A stretch of DNA of 58,338 bases, taken from positions 1 to 58,338 of the forward strand of contig JAJDDV010000061.1 in the NCBI GenBank assembly GCA_029260135.1, given 5' to 3'. The notes beneath the pieces are model-generated. The model was given only the letters and a program-made list of their open reading frames with translations, made no database searches and had not been told where the DNA came from. Shown here in pieces: positions 44,682-55,800 of the stretch. The number at the start of each line of letters is the position of its first letter. Position 1 is the first letter of the stretch. The position numbers and the translations under genes were made by a program. The DNA is from Phycisphaerae bacterium. GTDB taxonomy: Bacteria > Planctomycetota > Phycisphaerae > UBA1845.

Positions 44682-45059
44682 ACTTGGTGCTCCGTCATCT
44701 CGGCCGTCCGATACGTCAGCCCTCGGTGGTCGGGAGTCCGTTTCGCGACCCCGGGGCACGATCGCTTATCATGCTCATTCAGCCAAAACTGGCAAGAATC
44801 GAACGATGCACCGGATTCCACCGGTTCAGCGCGTGCGTTAGGAGGGCCTGTGACACGCCGGGTGTGGGAACCGGACCCCAAACCCGAAACTTAGCGCAGG
44901 CAGATTGCCTTCTTGTCTCAAGCCGGTCCATTTGGACCCTGGAAGGGTCGCCTCTTGCGACCTGGGGGGGTTCCGCTATACTGGCTGGTTCGCGTCCGGG
45001 CGGAAGGGCTAACCGAGTGTCGTGTCGCCCTCCGGACCGTTGGGAAGCAGAGGTGTTCG
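44682..45059. other. Divergent region upstream of rpmB
   Basis: These 378 bases separate the cold-shock fusion gene (minus) and rpmB (plus). They contain a good rpmB promoter (44955-44982) with a leader of about 70 bases. No other gene is supported. Confidence 0.5.
44955..44982 (+). promoter_or_regulatory. Candidate sigma70-type promoter of rpmB
   Basis: TTGCGA (44955-44960) and TATACT (44977-44982) are separated by 16 bases that include a run of seven G. The -10 box matches five of six bases. The rpmB start is 77 bases downstream. Confidence 0.5.
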
Positions 45060-45398
45060 ATGTCGCGAGTGTGCCATTTTACCGGTAAGAAGACCCGTGC
45101 GGGCCGATCCATCGCCCGGCGCGGAAAAGCCAAGTATCTCGGCGGTGTAGGCCGTAAGACCACCGGGATCACCAAACGCAAGTTCAAGCCCAACATCCAG
45201 CGCGTCCGCGCCGTGGTCGACGGGAAAGTCTGCCGGATCAAGGTGTCCGCGAAGGCCATCCGGATGGGCCTGGTGGTCAAACCACCTAAACGCAACTGGC
45301 CTGGCCACGACGCCGTGCAGCCGCCTGCAGCGGAAGCCGAACCGACCCAGCCGAGCGCGCCGACCGAAGGCAAAACCGCGCCCGACGATGCGTCCTGA
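45060..45398 (+). CDS. rpmB: 50S ribosomal protein bL28
   Basis: This 112-aa protein of the large ribosomal subunit has the family pattern SRVCHFTGKKTRAGRSIAR, then TKRKFKPNIQRVRAVVDGK and RIKVSAKAIRMG. Most bL28 proteins have 60-80 residues; here the extra length is a Pro/Ala/Glu/Thr-rich C-terminal tail (VKPPKRNWPG... to KTAPDDAS). The ATG at 45060 has AGAGG at seven bases and gives the canonical N-terminus. A longer in-frame upstream extension is not conserved and is dismissed. It is the first gene of a run with two YbjQ-like genes and a PrsW-like gene. Confidence 0.95.
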   Translation: MSRVCHFTGKKTRAGRSIARRGKAKYLGGVGRKTTGITKRKFKPNIQRVRAVVDGKVCRIKVSAKAIRMGLVVKPPKRNWPGHDAVQPPAAEAEPTQPSAPTEGKTAPDDAS

Positions 45399-45433
45399 GT
45401 TCAAGACCGACTCGACGGCCCGCGATTTTGCGC

Positions 45434-45757
45434 ATGATTGTCGTAAACACCGAGACCATCCCTGGATACACTATCCGCGAGGTCAAGGGGCTGGTCCAGG
45501 GAAACACCATCCGTGCCAAACATCTCGGACGCGATGTCGCCGCAGGGCTCAAGAATCTCGTCGGCGGCGAACTCTCCGGATACACCGAGCTATTGATCGA
45601 GTCGCGACGCCAGGCGCTGGAGCGCATGCTCGCCCAGGCGGAGCAGCTCGGCGCCAATGCGGTCGTTAACGTCCGCTTTACGACCAGCGCCATCACGCAG
45701 GGCGCCGCGGAACTCTACGCCTACGGCACGGCCGTCGTCACCGAGCAAGAGAGCTGA
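45434..45757 (+). CDS. YbjQ-like (UPF0145/DUF74) protein
   Basis: This 107-aa cytoplasmic protein has the typical length and motifs of YbjQ: ETIPGYTIREVKGLVQGNTIRA, GLKNLVGGELSGYTELLIESRRQALERMLAQAEQLGANAVVNVRFTTS and YAYGTAVV. Members form pentamers and were named as putative heavy-metal-binding proteins; the true role is unknown. The ATG at 45434 is preferred over an in-frame TTG six bases earlier. It lies 35 bases after rpmB and seven bases before a second, membrane-anchored copy. Confidence 0.9.
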   Translation: MIVVNTETIPGYTIREVKGLVQGNTIRAKHLGRDVAAGLKNLVGGELSGYTELLIESRRQALERMLAQAEQLGANAVVNVRFTTSAITQGAAELYAYGTAVVTEQES

Positions 45758-45764
45758 CCTAAGT

Positions 45765-46241
45765 ATGTGGCCCTTTCTCCTTCAGGTCGGTCCGTTCGTC
45801 ATCTTACTCGTGCTCGCGCTAACCGTCGGGGGGTTTGTGGAACGCGCCCATTTCAAACGCCTCGAGCGGCGTGAATCGCAGCTCCGCGATATGCTCGTCA
45901 CCGACTTGCGCACCTTTCCGCCTAACACCGCTTCCAGCCCCTGCGGGCTCGTGACCGGCGAGGTCGTCATCGCCTCTGACTATTTCAAGTCATTCGCTGC
46001 GGCCCTTCGCTCGATGGTCGGCGGAGAACTTCGCTCCTTCGAGACGTTGATGGAACGCGCTCGCCGCGAAGCGCTCGTTCGCATGCTCGAATCCGCACGT
46101 AGATTGGGCGCGGGCGGTGTAATCAACGTCCGATTCGCTACCAGCAACATCGGAAGCCAGCGAAGGAAGCGAAACGCCGCCATGGTGGAAATGTACGCCT
46201 ACGGGACCGCCGTCCGTTTCAAAGAGCAGCCGCGAGGATAA
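45765..46241 (+). CDS. Membrane-anchored YbjQ-like protein
   Basis: This 158-aa protein has an N-terminal span (FLLQVGPFVILLVLALTVGGFV) followed by a basic helix and a YbjQ-like domain. That domain has GLVTGEVVIASDYFKSFAAALRSMVGGELRSFETLMERARREALVRMLESARRLGAGGVINVRFATS and YAYGTAVRF. It is a diverged paralogue of the preceding gene, with conserved VGGEL, REAL-RML and NVRF elements. The ATG at 45765 follows the previous stop after seven bases. The domain is probably cytoplasmic at the membrane face, but topology is not certain. Confidence 0.85.
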   Translation: MWPFLLQVGPFVILLVLALTVGGFVERAHFKRLERRESQLRDMLVTDLRTFPPNTASSPCGLVTGEVVIASDYFKSFAAALRSMVGGELRSFETLMERARREALVRMLESARRLGAGGVINVRFATSNIGSQRRKRNAAMVEMYAYGTAVRFKEQPRG

Positions 46242-46244
46242 GGC

Positions 46245-47114
46245 GTGGCTCCAACCGATCACGACCCTTCCGTCGATCGAGAACCCCATTTTCAGGATAC
46301 GCCCGCTCGCCCTGATCCCAAGGAGGCAACCGGCACGAACGCGCTCCGCAAGGAGCACCTACGAAGGGATCCCGATCAGGAGCGCGCCACGCACTCGGTG
46401 TTTGACGAACCGGCGATGCTTCCCAACCGGGCTGCGGTGTTGATCGATCGAGACTGGAGCTGCCGATGCTGCGGGTACAACCTGCGCGGGCTCATGACCG
46501 GACACCCCTGCCCCGAATGTGGGAAGATCGAGTTGTACGAACCGCCGCGCGACGGGGAACTGACGTACATGCAGTGGGTGGCATCCCAAACGGTGCAGCC
46601 CCCGCGCCGACAGGCCTGGTTCGTCACGATATTGGTGCTCTTCGCGGCGCTGCCGGCAGCATTCCTTTCCGCTTTCTTGGTTGTCGAACAGACCGGCCCG
46701 CTCCTCTTCATCGCCTTCGGTCCTTTCGTTGTTGAACTTCTCAAGATTGCGCCGGTCGCGACGCTCGTAGAGCGGAAGACGCGACTGAGCTTTGACGCGA
46801 AACACCTGTATGCCATGGCCATGGGCACGGCGTTCGTCTTCGCGGTCGTGCAGAACCTCGTCCACCAATGGTCACTCTTCCCCGCTGCCCCGCCCGAGCA
46901 ACGCGTCTATCGTTGGCTCGTATGCATCCCGCTGCACATGCTGTGCACCGGAATCGCCGCGCGCGGACTCGTCACCGTCTGGGAGCGAGCCCGGAGGGAG
47001 AAGCGAACCGTCGGTGCGTCAGCCGCATCAGCCGCCCTGATCACAGCCGTCGCTGTCCACGCCTTGTACAACGCCGCCGTCTATTTCACCCACTCCGCCG
47101 GATACGGGTTCTAG
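46245..47114 (+). CDS. Zinc-ribbon plus PrsW-like membrane protein
   Basis: This 289-aa product has an acidic, disordered N-terminus, a zinc ribbon (CRCCGYNLRGL...HPCPECGK) and about seven hydrophobic segments. Three motifs match the PrsW/glutamic intramembrane protease family in order: FVVELLKIAPV, GTAFVFAVVQNLVHQ and HALYNAAVYF. In active PrsW the first carries EExxK and the second an EN pair; here the second has Gln-Asn, so protease activity is doubtful. The start is GTG at 46245, four bases after the previous stop, so it is cotranscribed with the YbjQ pair. The upstream part shares the CGY-L-x-G...CPECG pattern with the zinc-ribbon protein at 41416. Confidence 0.72.
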   Translation: MAPTDHDPSVDREPHFQDTPARPDPKEATGTNALRKEHLRRDPDQERATHSVFDEPAMLPNRAAVLIDRDWSCRCCGYNLRGLMTGHPCPECGKIELYEPPRDGELTYMQWVASQTVQPPRRQAWFVTILVLFAALPAAFLSAFLVVEQTGPLLFIAFGPFVVELLKIAPVATLVERKTRLSFDAKHLYAMAMGTAFVFAVVQNLVHQWSLFPAAPPEQRVYRWLVCIPLHMLCTGIAARGLVTVWERARREKRTVGASAASAALITAVAVHALYNAAVYFTHSAGYGF

Positions 47115-47407
47115 AGCGGATTGACGCTTCCTCACTGAACGGCGAGCCGAAGGACATCCGGTTCGAGCAAACTCGGCGCAGCCAAGCTGGTATCGTTGGA
47201 GCGCCAATCCCACTGCGTTCGCTGCATACAATCAGCCGAGGCTGCCACAACGCTCCTGACACCACAAAAACGAGGGGCCGAGACCATATCCTATCCAAAC
47301 ACGCAAGATTCGCTCACTTTTCACTTGCACCCGCAACGACAGTGGGTCATACTTCACGTAGCTATCGGGCCAGAAGACATCCCAGAATTGCGAAGGAGGA
47401 TTGCGCG

Positions 47408-49474
47408 ATGAGCCTATCCAATCGTGTCCTGTTTCTAGGATTCCTCGTAGTGCCCTTGCTTACCTCCTCTTCACCCCTATTTGCAGCCGGCGACTGCAAT
47501 CATAACGGTATCCCCGACCAGGATGAACTGGTCGGCAACGACTGCAACAACGACAACGTTCCCGACGAGTGCGGTGTACCGATCACCTGCAATTCGTTCG
47601 AGACGACTCGGCATGCTGACTGGATCTACCCTCGCCTAGGAGAGCATGTCGTTCTGAAAGACGACGTGGCTGCAGTCGGCACAACTTGGGCCAGGGGCAC
47701 CTGCGCCAAAGTTCTTGTATATAGAACCGTTGGCATGGATTTCGTATTTGAACAATCTCTGGACAGCGTCCACGATTGCTCAGGCTACGAGCTTCGCTTC
47801 GACCTCGACGGCGACGTGATTGCCATTGTTGGACACGACGGGTCGAGTCCATTCGTCGATGTCCACCGCTTTGACGGGCTCACATGGCAACTCGAACAGA
47901 CCCTCACCCCGTCTGGGGAGACAGCCGGCTTCGGGGACGCCGTAGCCGTCAGCGGTGATACCGTGGTCGTCGGAGCCCGTTTCGACTCTTCGGCAGCACA
48001 TGCGGCCGGGGCCGCGTTTGTTTTTCAATATGATGGCACCTCCTGGGTCGAAGCGCAGAAGCTGGTCGCCTCAGATGCCGACTACGATCGCCCACCTGGT
48101 CGTCAATTCGGTGCCAGCGCCGCAATTCAGGGCGATCTGCTTCTCATCGGTGCGGGAGACTACGATCGATACTACGGGCCACATGAAGTCTATGCGTTCT
48201 GGCACAATGGCACGAACTGGTCGGAAGTACAGAAAGTTACAGGAATTCGAAACTTCGGAATGAGTCTCTCGATCTCGGGACAATCGACCCTCATCGGCGG
48301 CCAAAAAGGAAACTGCGCAGTCGACGGACTGGATTACTATTGCTACTCCGTCCGTCCCAACCAGTCGCCGTGCGGATGCCAACCTGTACGATCATTCGAA
48401 CTCAACGGGCAATCGCTCGTTGAAAAGGAAGACGTCGTAGCCTGGGACGTAACCTCGGTGAGCTATTTCGGCGACGCGCTGTCACACGACGGCAACGTGC
48501 TTGCGGTCGGGTCATCCAATGAGCTCGTTCAAGGCTGCGATTGCCCAACCACTTATGTCTACAGATTCGACGGAACATCCTGGACTAGGAGCCACAACCT
48601 CTTGCCATCAATCTTGGGGGACGGCCGTGAGTTTGGCCGCAGTGTCTCAGTAAGTGGCAACAGGGTCTTGATTGGATCACCGTCGGAGGGATGCGGTGGC
48701 GGAACGACCTGCGGCGCCATCTACCTGTACGACCTGTCAGGCAGTGATGACAACTGCAACGGCGTGGCTGACGCGTGCGAGTGTACCCCCGTTCCAACTC
48801 CGCTTCCTGCAGCGGTATCCACCAAGAACCGGTACTTGTCCTTCTCCGGCGGCGAATCGGGGCGAGATCTGGGCGTTCGCGTTCGTTTTGACAATCTCCC
48901 GGGCGTTCATGGCTTTTTCAACGGCGCGACGATGTGGGTCGGACCACCAACGGCCCTTAGCGAGAACTCGGGCAGTGTCCATCCCAGGCCGGACGCCGAA
49001 AATGTGCTTGTGGCCACTTTGCAGTGTGAACCGTACATGACCGATTGGTCCGCCTTTTCGTTACCGATTCACGTGTACGATCCAAACCTTGTCCCCGGTG
49101 CAACCTACACGATCGACTTCCACGACCCGACATGCGGTTCGTTCTACGGTCGGCCGAGCTTCTCGCAACCGCTGACGATCACATTGAGCGATTGGGGCGA
49201 CGTGACCGGTCCGTTCGATGATGAAGCCGGTCGTTGGCCTGCACCGGACGGGCAGATCGACGTACCGTTCGACGTGGTTTCCATACTCGACAAGTTCGAA
49301 AACCGTCCGGGCGCTCCGAGCAAAGTCGTGGTCGATCTTGAACCCGGAATCGTCGATGGCATTGTCAGCATCAGTGACGTTGTCGCAGCCTTGGAGAGCT
49401 TTCGCGGCGCGATTTACCCCTTTGACCTCGGCCTGCCGCGCTGCCCGGAAGCGCCACTTCGTCCAGAACTGTAA
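47408..49474 (+). CDS. Secreted FG-GAP-like propeller protein with shared dockerin-like C-terminus
   Basis: This 688-aa protein has a signal peptide (RVLFLGFLVVPLLTSSSPLFA). A calcium-loop pair comes next (DCNHNGIPDQDELVGNDCNNDNVPDECG). A seven-bladed-propeller-like series follows, with elements such as GFGDAVAVSGDTVVVGARF, QFGASAAIQGDLLLIGAG, YFGDALSHDGNVLAVGSS and EFGRSVSVSGNRVLIGSP (FG-GAP-type repeats). The last about 210 residues are the shared C-terminal module (KNRYLSFSGG, MWVGPP, LQCEPYMTDW, PGAPSKVVVDL, VSISDVVAALESFRGAIYPF). It probably acts in extracellular binding. The ATG has a perfect AAGGAGG upstream; the open frame upstream of it overlaps the PrsW-like gene out of frame and is not coding. 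Confidence 0.88.
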   Translation: MSLSNRVLFLGFLVVPLLTSSSPLFAAGDCNHNGIPDQDELVGNDCNNDNVPDECGVPITCNSFETTRHADWIYPRLGEHVVLKDDVAAVGTTWARGTCAKVLVYRTVGMDFVFEQSLDSVHDCSGYELRFDLDGDVIAIVGHDGSSPFVDVHRFDGLTWQLEQTLTPSGETAGFGDAVAVSGDTVVVGARFDSSAAHAAGAAFVFQYDGTSWVEAQKLVASDADYDRPPGRQFGASAAIQGDLLLIGAGDYDRYYGPHEVYAFWHNGTNWSEVQKVTGIRNFGMSLSISGQSTLIGGQKGNCAVDGLDYYCYSVRPNQSPCGCQPVRSFELNGQSLVEKEDVVAWDVTSVSYFGDALSHDGNVLAVGSSNELVQGCDCPTTYVYRFDGTSWTRSHNLLPSILGDGREFGRSVSVSGNRVLIGSPSEGCGGGTTCGAIYLYDLSGSDDNCNGVADACECTPVPTPLPAAVSTKNRYLSFSGGESGRDLGVRVRFDNLPGVHGFFNGATMWVGPPTALSENSGSVHPRPDAENVLVATLQCEPYMTDWSAFSLPIHVYDPNLVPGATYTIDFHDPTCGSFYGRPSFSQPLTITLSDWGDVTGPFDDEAGRWPAPDGQIDVPFDVVSILDKFENRPGAPSKVVVDLEPGIVDGIVSISDVVAALESFRGAIYPFDLGLPRCPEAPLRPEL

Positions 49475-49815
49475 GCGGTGGACGCGGTCCTGCTGACGCC
49501 CAGGAACTCGTCTTCCGGACAATTCCGTTCGACCCCCGGGAACGGTTGCAGCCATCACGGACGGTGGCAAGGCGGGTCGCCAAGGTCTCGAGGCCTGCCG
49601 CATGCATGATCTGACCCGCTGCCCTGGTTTGGCCACTGGTCGTTCCGGTCCCTTCGCAAGCGTCCATTGCCATGCCGTGCCCCGAATTCCCATCACCTCC
49701 GCGCGGCGAGTTTCCCGATAAAGACGCTAGCGGATGACGTACGCACTTACGGCGGGCAGGGAGGCCCGCGCGACGGATTTGGCGAGCATCGCCCCACCGG
49801 CATGGAGGCGCAGGG
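49475..49815. other. Gap before the giant FGE-like gene
   Basis: These 341 bases hold no supported gene, hairpin with T-run or repeat. A promoter for the giant gene is expected here but no clear box pair is seen. Confidence 0.4.
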
Positions 49816-52800
49816 GTGACGGACATCAACGGGATCATCAAGACCGCAGCTCTGGCGACGGCGCTGACCCTTATCCTGCATCCGTCGGTCATTGCCGCGT
49901 CCGAGGTCGACTTCGTCTTTATTCCAGGCACCGACGTACAGGTCGACGGACCCACGCACGCTTTCCGAATCAGCCGCTTCGAAATCCGCAACGACCAGTT
50001 CGTCGAATTCCTCAACGACGCCAAGCTCAACCCCGACAACGAACGTGGCCGGTTCATGTTCTTCGACACCCTCACCGGTGACGTCTATGTCCACTCGCAG
50101 CAAACCGGCAGCGCCGGAACCGATCCCGACCCACTGACGACGCTGATGTTCTCCGCATCACTCTCCGGGCAGATTGAGATCCTCGCCGACGTCTATCAAG
50201 TCGTCACCACGCCGACCGACTTCTCCTCGCACCCCGTCACCGGCGTAAGCTGGTACGGCGCCGTCAAGTACTGCAACTGGTTGACGATGGACACGGGTCT
50301 CGCTCCCTCCGACCGCGCCTATACCGAATCCGGCAGCGACGACCTCATCGGCTGGCATCCCGTCACGATCGCCCGCGAAGACTGGGCCACCCGCGACCTC
50401 ACCGACGCCGAGCGTCTCGCGCTGCTCGAGGTGCTCGGCTATCGCTTGCCGATGGATGGCGGCGACGCCGCCGCCAATCCGTCTCTCTATAACGAGTGGT
50501 TCAAGGTGGCTTCGCGCAAACCCGACGACGTGTCAGGGCTTCCCATCTTCGGCGCCGATTACGGCTTCGGACGCGATCTTCTGGGCGATCCTGACGCCAA
50601 CTACCGCTGCAGCGGCGACCCGTTCGAGGATCCGCTCGAGTGTATCTCGGGCGGAACAACGCCCGTCGGCTTCTACGACGGCCTCAACACACTCGCGGAT
50701 GGAACGTCAACCCAATCCACCGACAACGGCTACAACCTGTTCGACCTGTCCGGTAACGTTTGGGAGTGGATGCAGGATCAGGGATTCGATCCGAACGACC
50801 GGCAGAACCGGGGCGGTTCCTTCCGAAGCAGCAGCCAATCGCTGTTGCTTCCCAGCCGCGCCGTGCGGCTCGCTGACGCCGTCAGTGACGCGACCGGACT
50901 CCGCGTCGTGCAAAGCGTCGCCCATGACCTTCTCGTGACACCCAACGCGGAATTGACCAACACCGGCCCCTGGGGCGGCCCGTACGACACAGAGCAGCCG
51001 ACCGCAATCACCTACCGGGCTCAAAACGTCACCGATCACGACGTCACTCTCGCACTCGACGTCAGCGCAACTTGGCTGACGGTCTCCAACGTACCGCCTA
51101 CCGACATCCTCATCCTGCCTTACGGATACGTTGATGCGGCGGTGTCACTCACTCCCACATGTGATGGAACGTTGACACTCGGCGAGAACACGACCTCGAT
51201 CCGGTTCGAGAATACGGCGGAAGGGACATCCGTTGTCCGCACGGCAAGACTCACCGTGACCGAACCGCTCACGGTCTCGCCGAATGTTACTTTTGACGTC
51301 GCCGAGTTCTTCGGCCGGCCCACGCCGACCCGCGTCTACACACTGACCAGTGAGTCCGAGTTACCGGTCAACTACACGGTCGCCTGGACGGACACGTCGG
51401 ATCCGCCTCAGCCTCTGGGTTGGCTCCTGCTCAATGGCGATCCAGACGATGCGACCGGAACGGTGTCACCGCTTGGCACGGGTGAACTCGCCGTCTCGTT
51501 CGACACGAGCCTCATGGATGCGGGGACGTACGCGGCCGATGTCAACTTCACCGACGACTGCACGCTCGAGGCGTTTGTTCGACCGGTGAGGATCATCGTA
51601 AAACCAACGTTCTCCGTCACGCCCGCTGAAGATGTTCAGTCGGCCGGCGTAATCAGGGGTCCATTCACGCCCGACCATCTCTTCACCCTCACGAACCTCT
51701 CCGGCGGCCGAATAACCTGGGTCGCTTCCGCAACGCCGATTAGCCCCGAGACCGAATCGGACTGGCTCGACCTGACGCCGCCGGTGGGCGCGTTGTTGGC
51801 CAGGGGCGATACCGTGGATATTCTCGCCAGCGTCAACGCACTGGCAGATTCAAAGCCCGTCGGCACGTATGAACTCATTATCGAATTCCGCCACCTTCAG
51901 ACCGGATTCAAGGTCCAGCGCAAGCTGACGCTTGATATCACCGAAGTCGTCGTCGATCCGCCGGGCGACGTGACCTTCACCGGCTTGCTGGGAGGGCCTT
52001 TTGATCCAACGAGCACGGTGTACACCATTCGAAACACAAGTCTCAGCGAGATGCCATGGCGCGTGGACTTCACCGAGACGACCGTGCCACCCAGCGGACA
52101 GGCGTGGCTGACAATCTCACCTGCAAGCGGCGTTATTCTCAACCCCACCGGCGAGATGGACATCACGGTATCACCCTCCGTTCAGGCCGCCAGACTGGAC
52201 ACGAGTACTTACACTGCAACCCTCACATTCCGGAGCAAGTTGACCGGCGCAACGACGCAACGACTCGTCACACTGATCATTGGAGATGAGGGTTTCGCCC
52301 TAGACATGGTGAGCATCCCGGCGGACCATCTCCAGCCGAGCGGACCGGACTATCTCTATCGCGTCGGCCGTTACGAGGTCACGAACTCGGACTTCGTGAG
52401 GTTTCTCAACGATACGTTGGAGAACTCGACCGAGCCGCGTGCGGCTTACCTCGACCATGACACGACGGCCAAAACGCTTCGCCTGACCGGTGACGCCACG
52501 TTGCTCTTCGACGCCGCCGTGGGCGGTGCGATCGACTTCGTCGACGGCGCCTACATCATTCAGAGCGGAAAGAAACTTCTTCCGGTTGTCGGCGTAAGCT
52601 GGTATGGCGCCGTCAAATACTGCAACTGGATGACGCTGAATCAGCAGATGGATTCACCGGACCAGCGCATCTACACCGAAGGTCCGACGGCGGGCGACTT
52701 CGATTCCCTGGATCCCCCCGATCAGGTAGTCGCGCGCCGAGGCTTTCGCCTTCTGATGGACGGCGACAGTTCAACAGCCGCCGCATACAACGAGTGGTAC

Positions 52801-55800
52801 AAAGCCGCCGCCTGGAACGACGGCACCGAGAGCAACGCCGCCTACGGTTTCGGCCGCGACACGCTGGCCGATGCGGACGCTAACTTCCGCGAAAGCGGCG
52901 ACCCGAACGAACCCGGTCTCACCGCCGTGGGATTCTACAACGGCGTCAACGCCCTGGCCGACGGGATCACGCTGACCAACCTGAACGGCAACGCGTACAG
53001 CTTGTTCGACATGACAGGAAACGTCGCGGAATGGTCGCACAACGTGGGCCGCGTCGGTACGGAGCGCGCCATTCGCGGAGGCCATTTCGACAGCGCCTCC
53101 GCATCCTCTTCTCTTCGTAACGACACGCGCGGTTCGCTGCCGGCCACCGCCACCCTCTCATTTGTCGGGTTCCGCGTGTCACAAACGATCGAACCGGTCG
53201 ATCTCACGATGTCGCTGGCGGATGGTGAGTCGAGCCGAATCAACGGCATGGTCGGCGGGCCGTACACGTTTCCCGGAGGCGTGGCTGACCGGACGGCGTT
53301 CACACTCCAGGTAGAGAACGCCGGAACGCAAACGGTCGACGGTCTGACCATCACCATTTCTCCGGCATGGCTGGAGGTTGACGGCATCGCACCGCGACAG
53401 ATCCCTCCCGCCACACGCGTCGACATCCCGCTTCGCGTGGCGGATGCGGCGACCGCTGCCGGAATCTCTCCGGAACCTTCAGGCGACTTTGCTCTCGTTC
53501 CCGGAACCGACCTTCAAACCGACGGCCCGGTCCACGACTTCTGGGTGGGGCGCGCCGAAGTTACAAATACCGAGTTCGCGGCGTTTCTTCGTGACGCCCG
53601 AGCCAACGCCGACAGTGCCACACCCGACGTGCGAAGTCATTACCTCTATTACGATCTTGCGTCCGGCAGCCTCTGCATCAACGACAAACAAGCGGGAGAG
53701 GAAGGAAAGAGCCGATCCTGCGCTGGATCTTCCACGCTTCTGTACGACGCCTCCGTGGGCCGCATTCAATTCGTGGACGACGATGACGATTACGCGATCG
53801 ACATTGGTTTTGAGAATCACCCGGTGGTCGGCGTCACCTGGTACGGGGCGGTCAAGTACTGCAACTGGCTGAGCACGACGCAGGGCATCCCCACGCCACT
53901 CCGTGCGTACGAAGAAGCTGCGGCGCCGAATGTCGGCGGTTGGCACCCCGTCGTCGTCGACGACGTCACCTGGTCGTCTGGAAGCATGAGTCCGACGGCC
54001 CGCAAGCTCCTGATCGAGGATACACTGGGTTATCGCCTTCCGATGGACGACGAAGCAGCGGCCGCCGCCGTTTACAGCGAGTGGTTCAAGGCCGCATCAC
54101 GCAAGGATGTTGACAGCCAGGGCTTGCCCGTTTTCGGCGCGACCTACGGATTCGGTCGCGATGACCCGCTCGGCGCCGTCGACGCCAACTACTTCGCCAG
54201 TGGCGACACCGAGAATGATCAGACGACGCCGGTCAAGTTCTTCAACGCCACATCCACGCTCTATACGGAGCCCGTAACGGACTGCCTCGCCCCGACGCCC
54301 GAACCGGCTGTCACCAAAGACACCGACAACGGTTACGGTCTCTACGACCTTTGCGGGAATGTGGCCGAATGGACACAGGAATTCGGTATCGATGCTCCCC
54401 ATGATCGGGCATTGCGGGGCGGTTCTTTCAGAGATGACGTCACATCGCCGAACCTCCTCAATATCGGTCGCACACTACTGGCGCCGGGTGCCGCTACCGA
54501 CGACGTCGGTTTTCGAGTGGTGCGTGGCACCGGGCACATCATCACGGTTGTGGTCGCGGACAATCTCGGCGGCGCCGGACAAACGCGACACCTGCTGCTC
54601 GACCTTCGTGAACCGTTCGACGTTCAGCCGTTGTCCGGAATCGCCGAGACCGGGCTCTATGGCGATGACTTCTCCGGGCGAAGCCACTCCTTCACCCTGA
54701 CCAACCCGTCCGATGCAGAGATGGGCTGGACAGTTACGATGGATCAGACGTGGATCGATGTCCAGGGTCCGGTCACCGGGGAATCGACAGGAACTCTGAC
54801 GGGAGGAGCGTCCATCACGCTGGATGTTACGACCGAGGACTCCGTCAACGACCTGGCAACCGGAACGCACGAGGCCGTCGTACTCTTCACCAATACGACC
54901 ACCGGTGAGTCTCAGTCGCGCACGTTGGACCTCACCATCGGTCAGCCTGTGAGCGTCACTCCCGATGGCGATGCGACGATGGCGTTCGACGGACTGTGGG
55001 GCGGGCCTTTTGCCACGCCACTCTCCCACACACTCCACCTCACCAGCGATGTGACTTTCCCATTGGCGTATACTATTTCGGCCGATCGCACCTGGCTCAC
55101 ATTGGACCCACCGTCCGCGCTCAGCGGCACACTGGATCCGGACGGCTCGATCGATGTAACGGCAACCATCGATGAGACGGCCGACGCACTCGATGTGGGC
55201 GACTACAATGTCATCCTGGCATTCGTATGGACTGACCCGGACGACGAGAGCCAAACGGCCACGATCAGTCGAACCGTCGCACTCAATGTTACCGACCCCG
55301 TCACGATCGCGCAGCCGCAGGAACCCTGGGCGATCGGCCCGGACCTGGACCTGCTCCCCAGCCAGAACTACACGCTATCCAATACGGCGACGTACCCCGT
55401 CGAGGTCGACGTCAGTGTCGATGCGGGCTGGCTCGACGTCGACGCCCCCGTGGTTGTGCTTCTCCCCGGCGTGGGTCAGGAGCAAATCGTCAACGTGAAC
55501 GTGAATGCCAACGCGCGAACACTCTTCGACGGTGAGTATCGCGCGGCGCTCACCATCGAGAACGCATCCGCCGGGATCCTCCAATGTCGCAACATCGTGC
55601 TGATGATCGGCGAAACGATGTCGGTCGATCCGTTTGACGACTTCATCGCCCACGGCGTTCTCGGCGGTCCGATCCAACCGCAGGGTACGGCCTACCGCCT
55701 GATCAACGTCGCGCGCGACGCGGGAGGCCCGATCGATTGGCAAGTCACCGTGACCACGCCGGGTGTCGATTGGCTGTGGATGAACCGTCAACGAGCAAGC

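Noticed and set aside
46868-47407. Long N-terminal extension of the FG-GAP-like protein
   Set aside because: It lies out of frame over the PrsW-like gene, while a perfect AAGGAGG and signal peptide mark the start at 47408.
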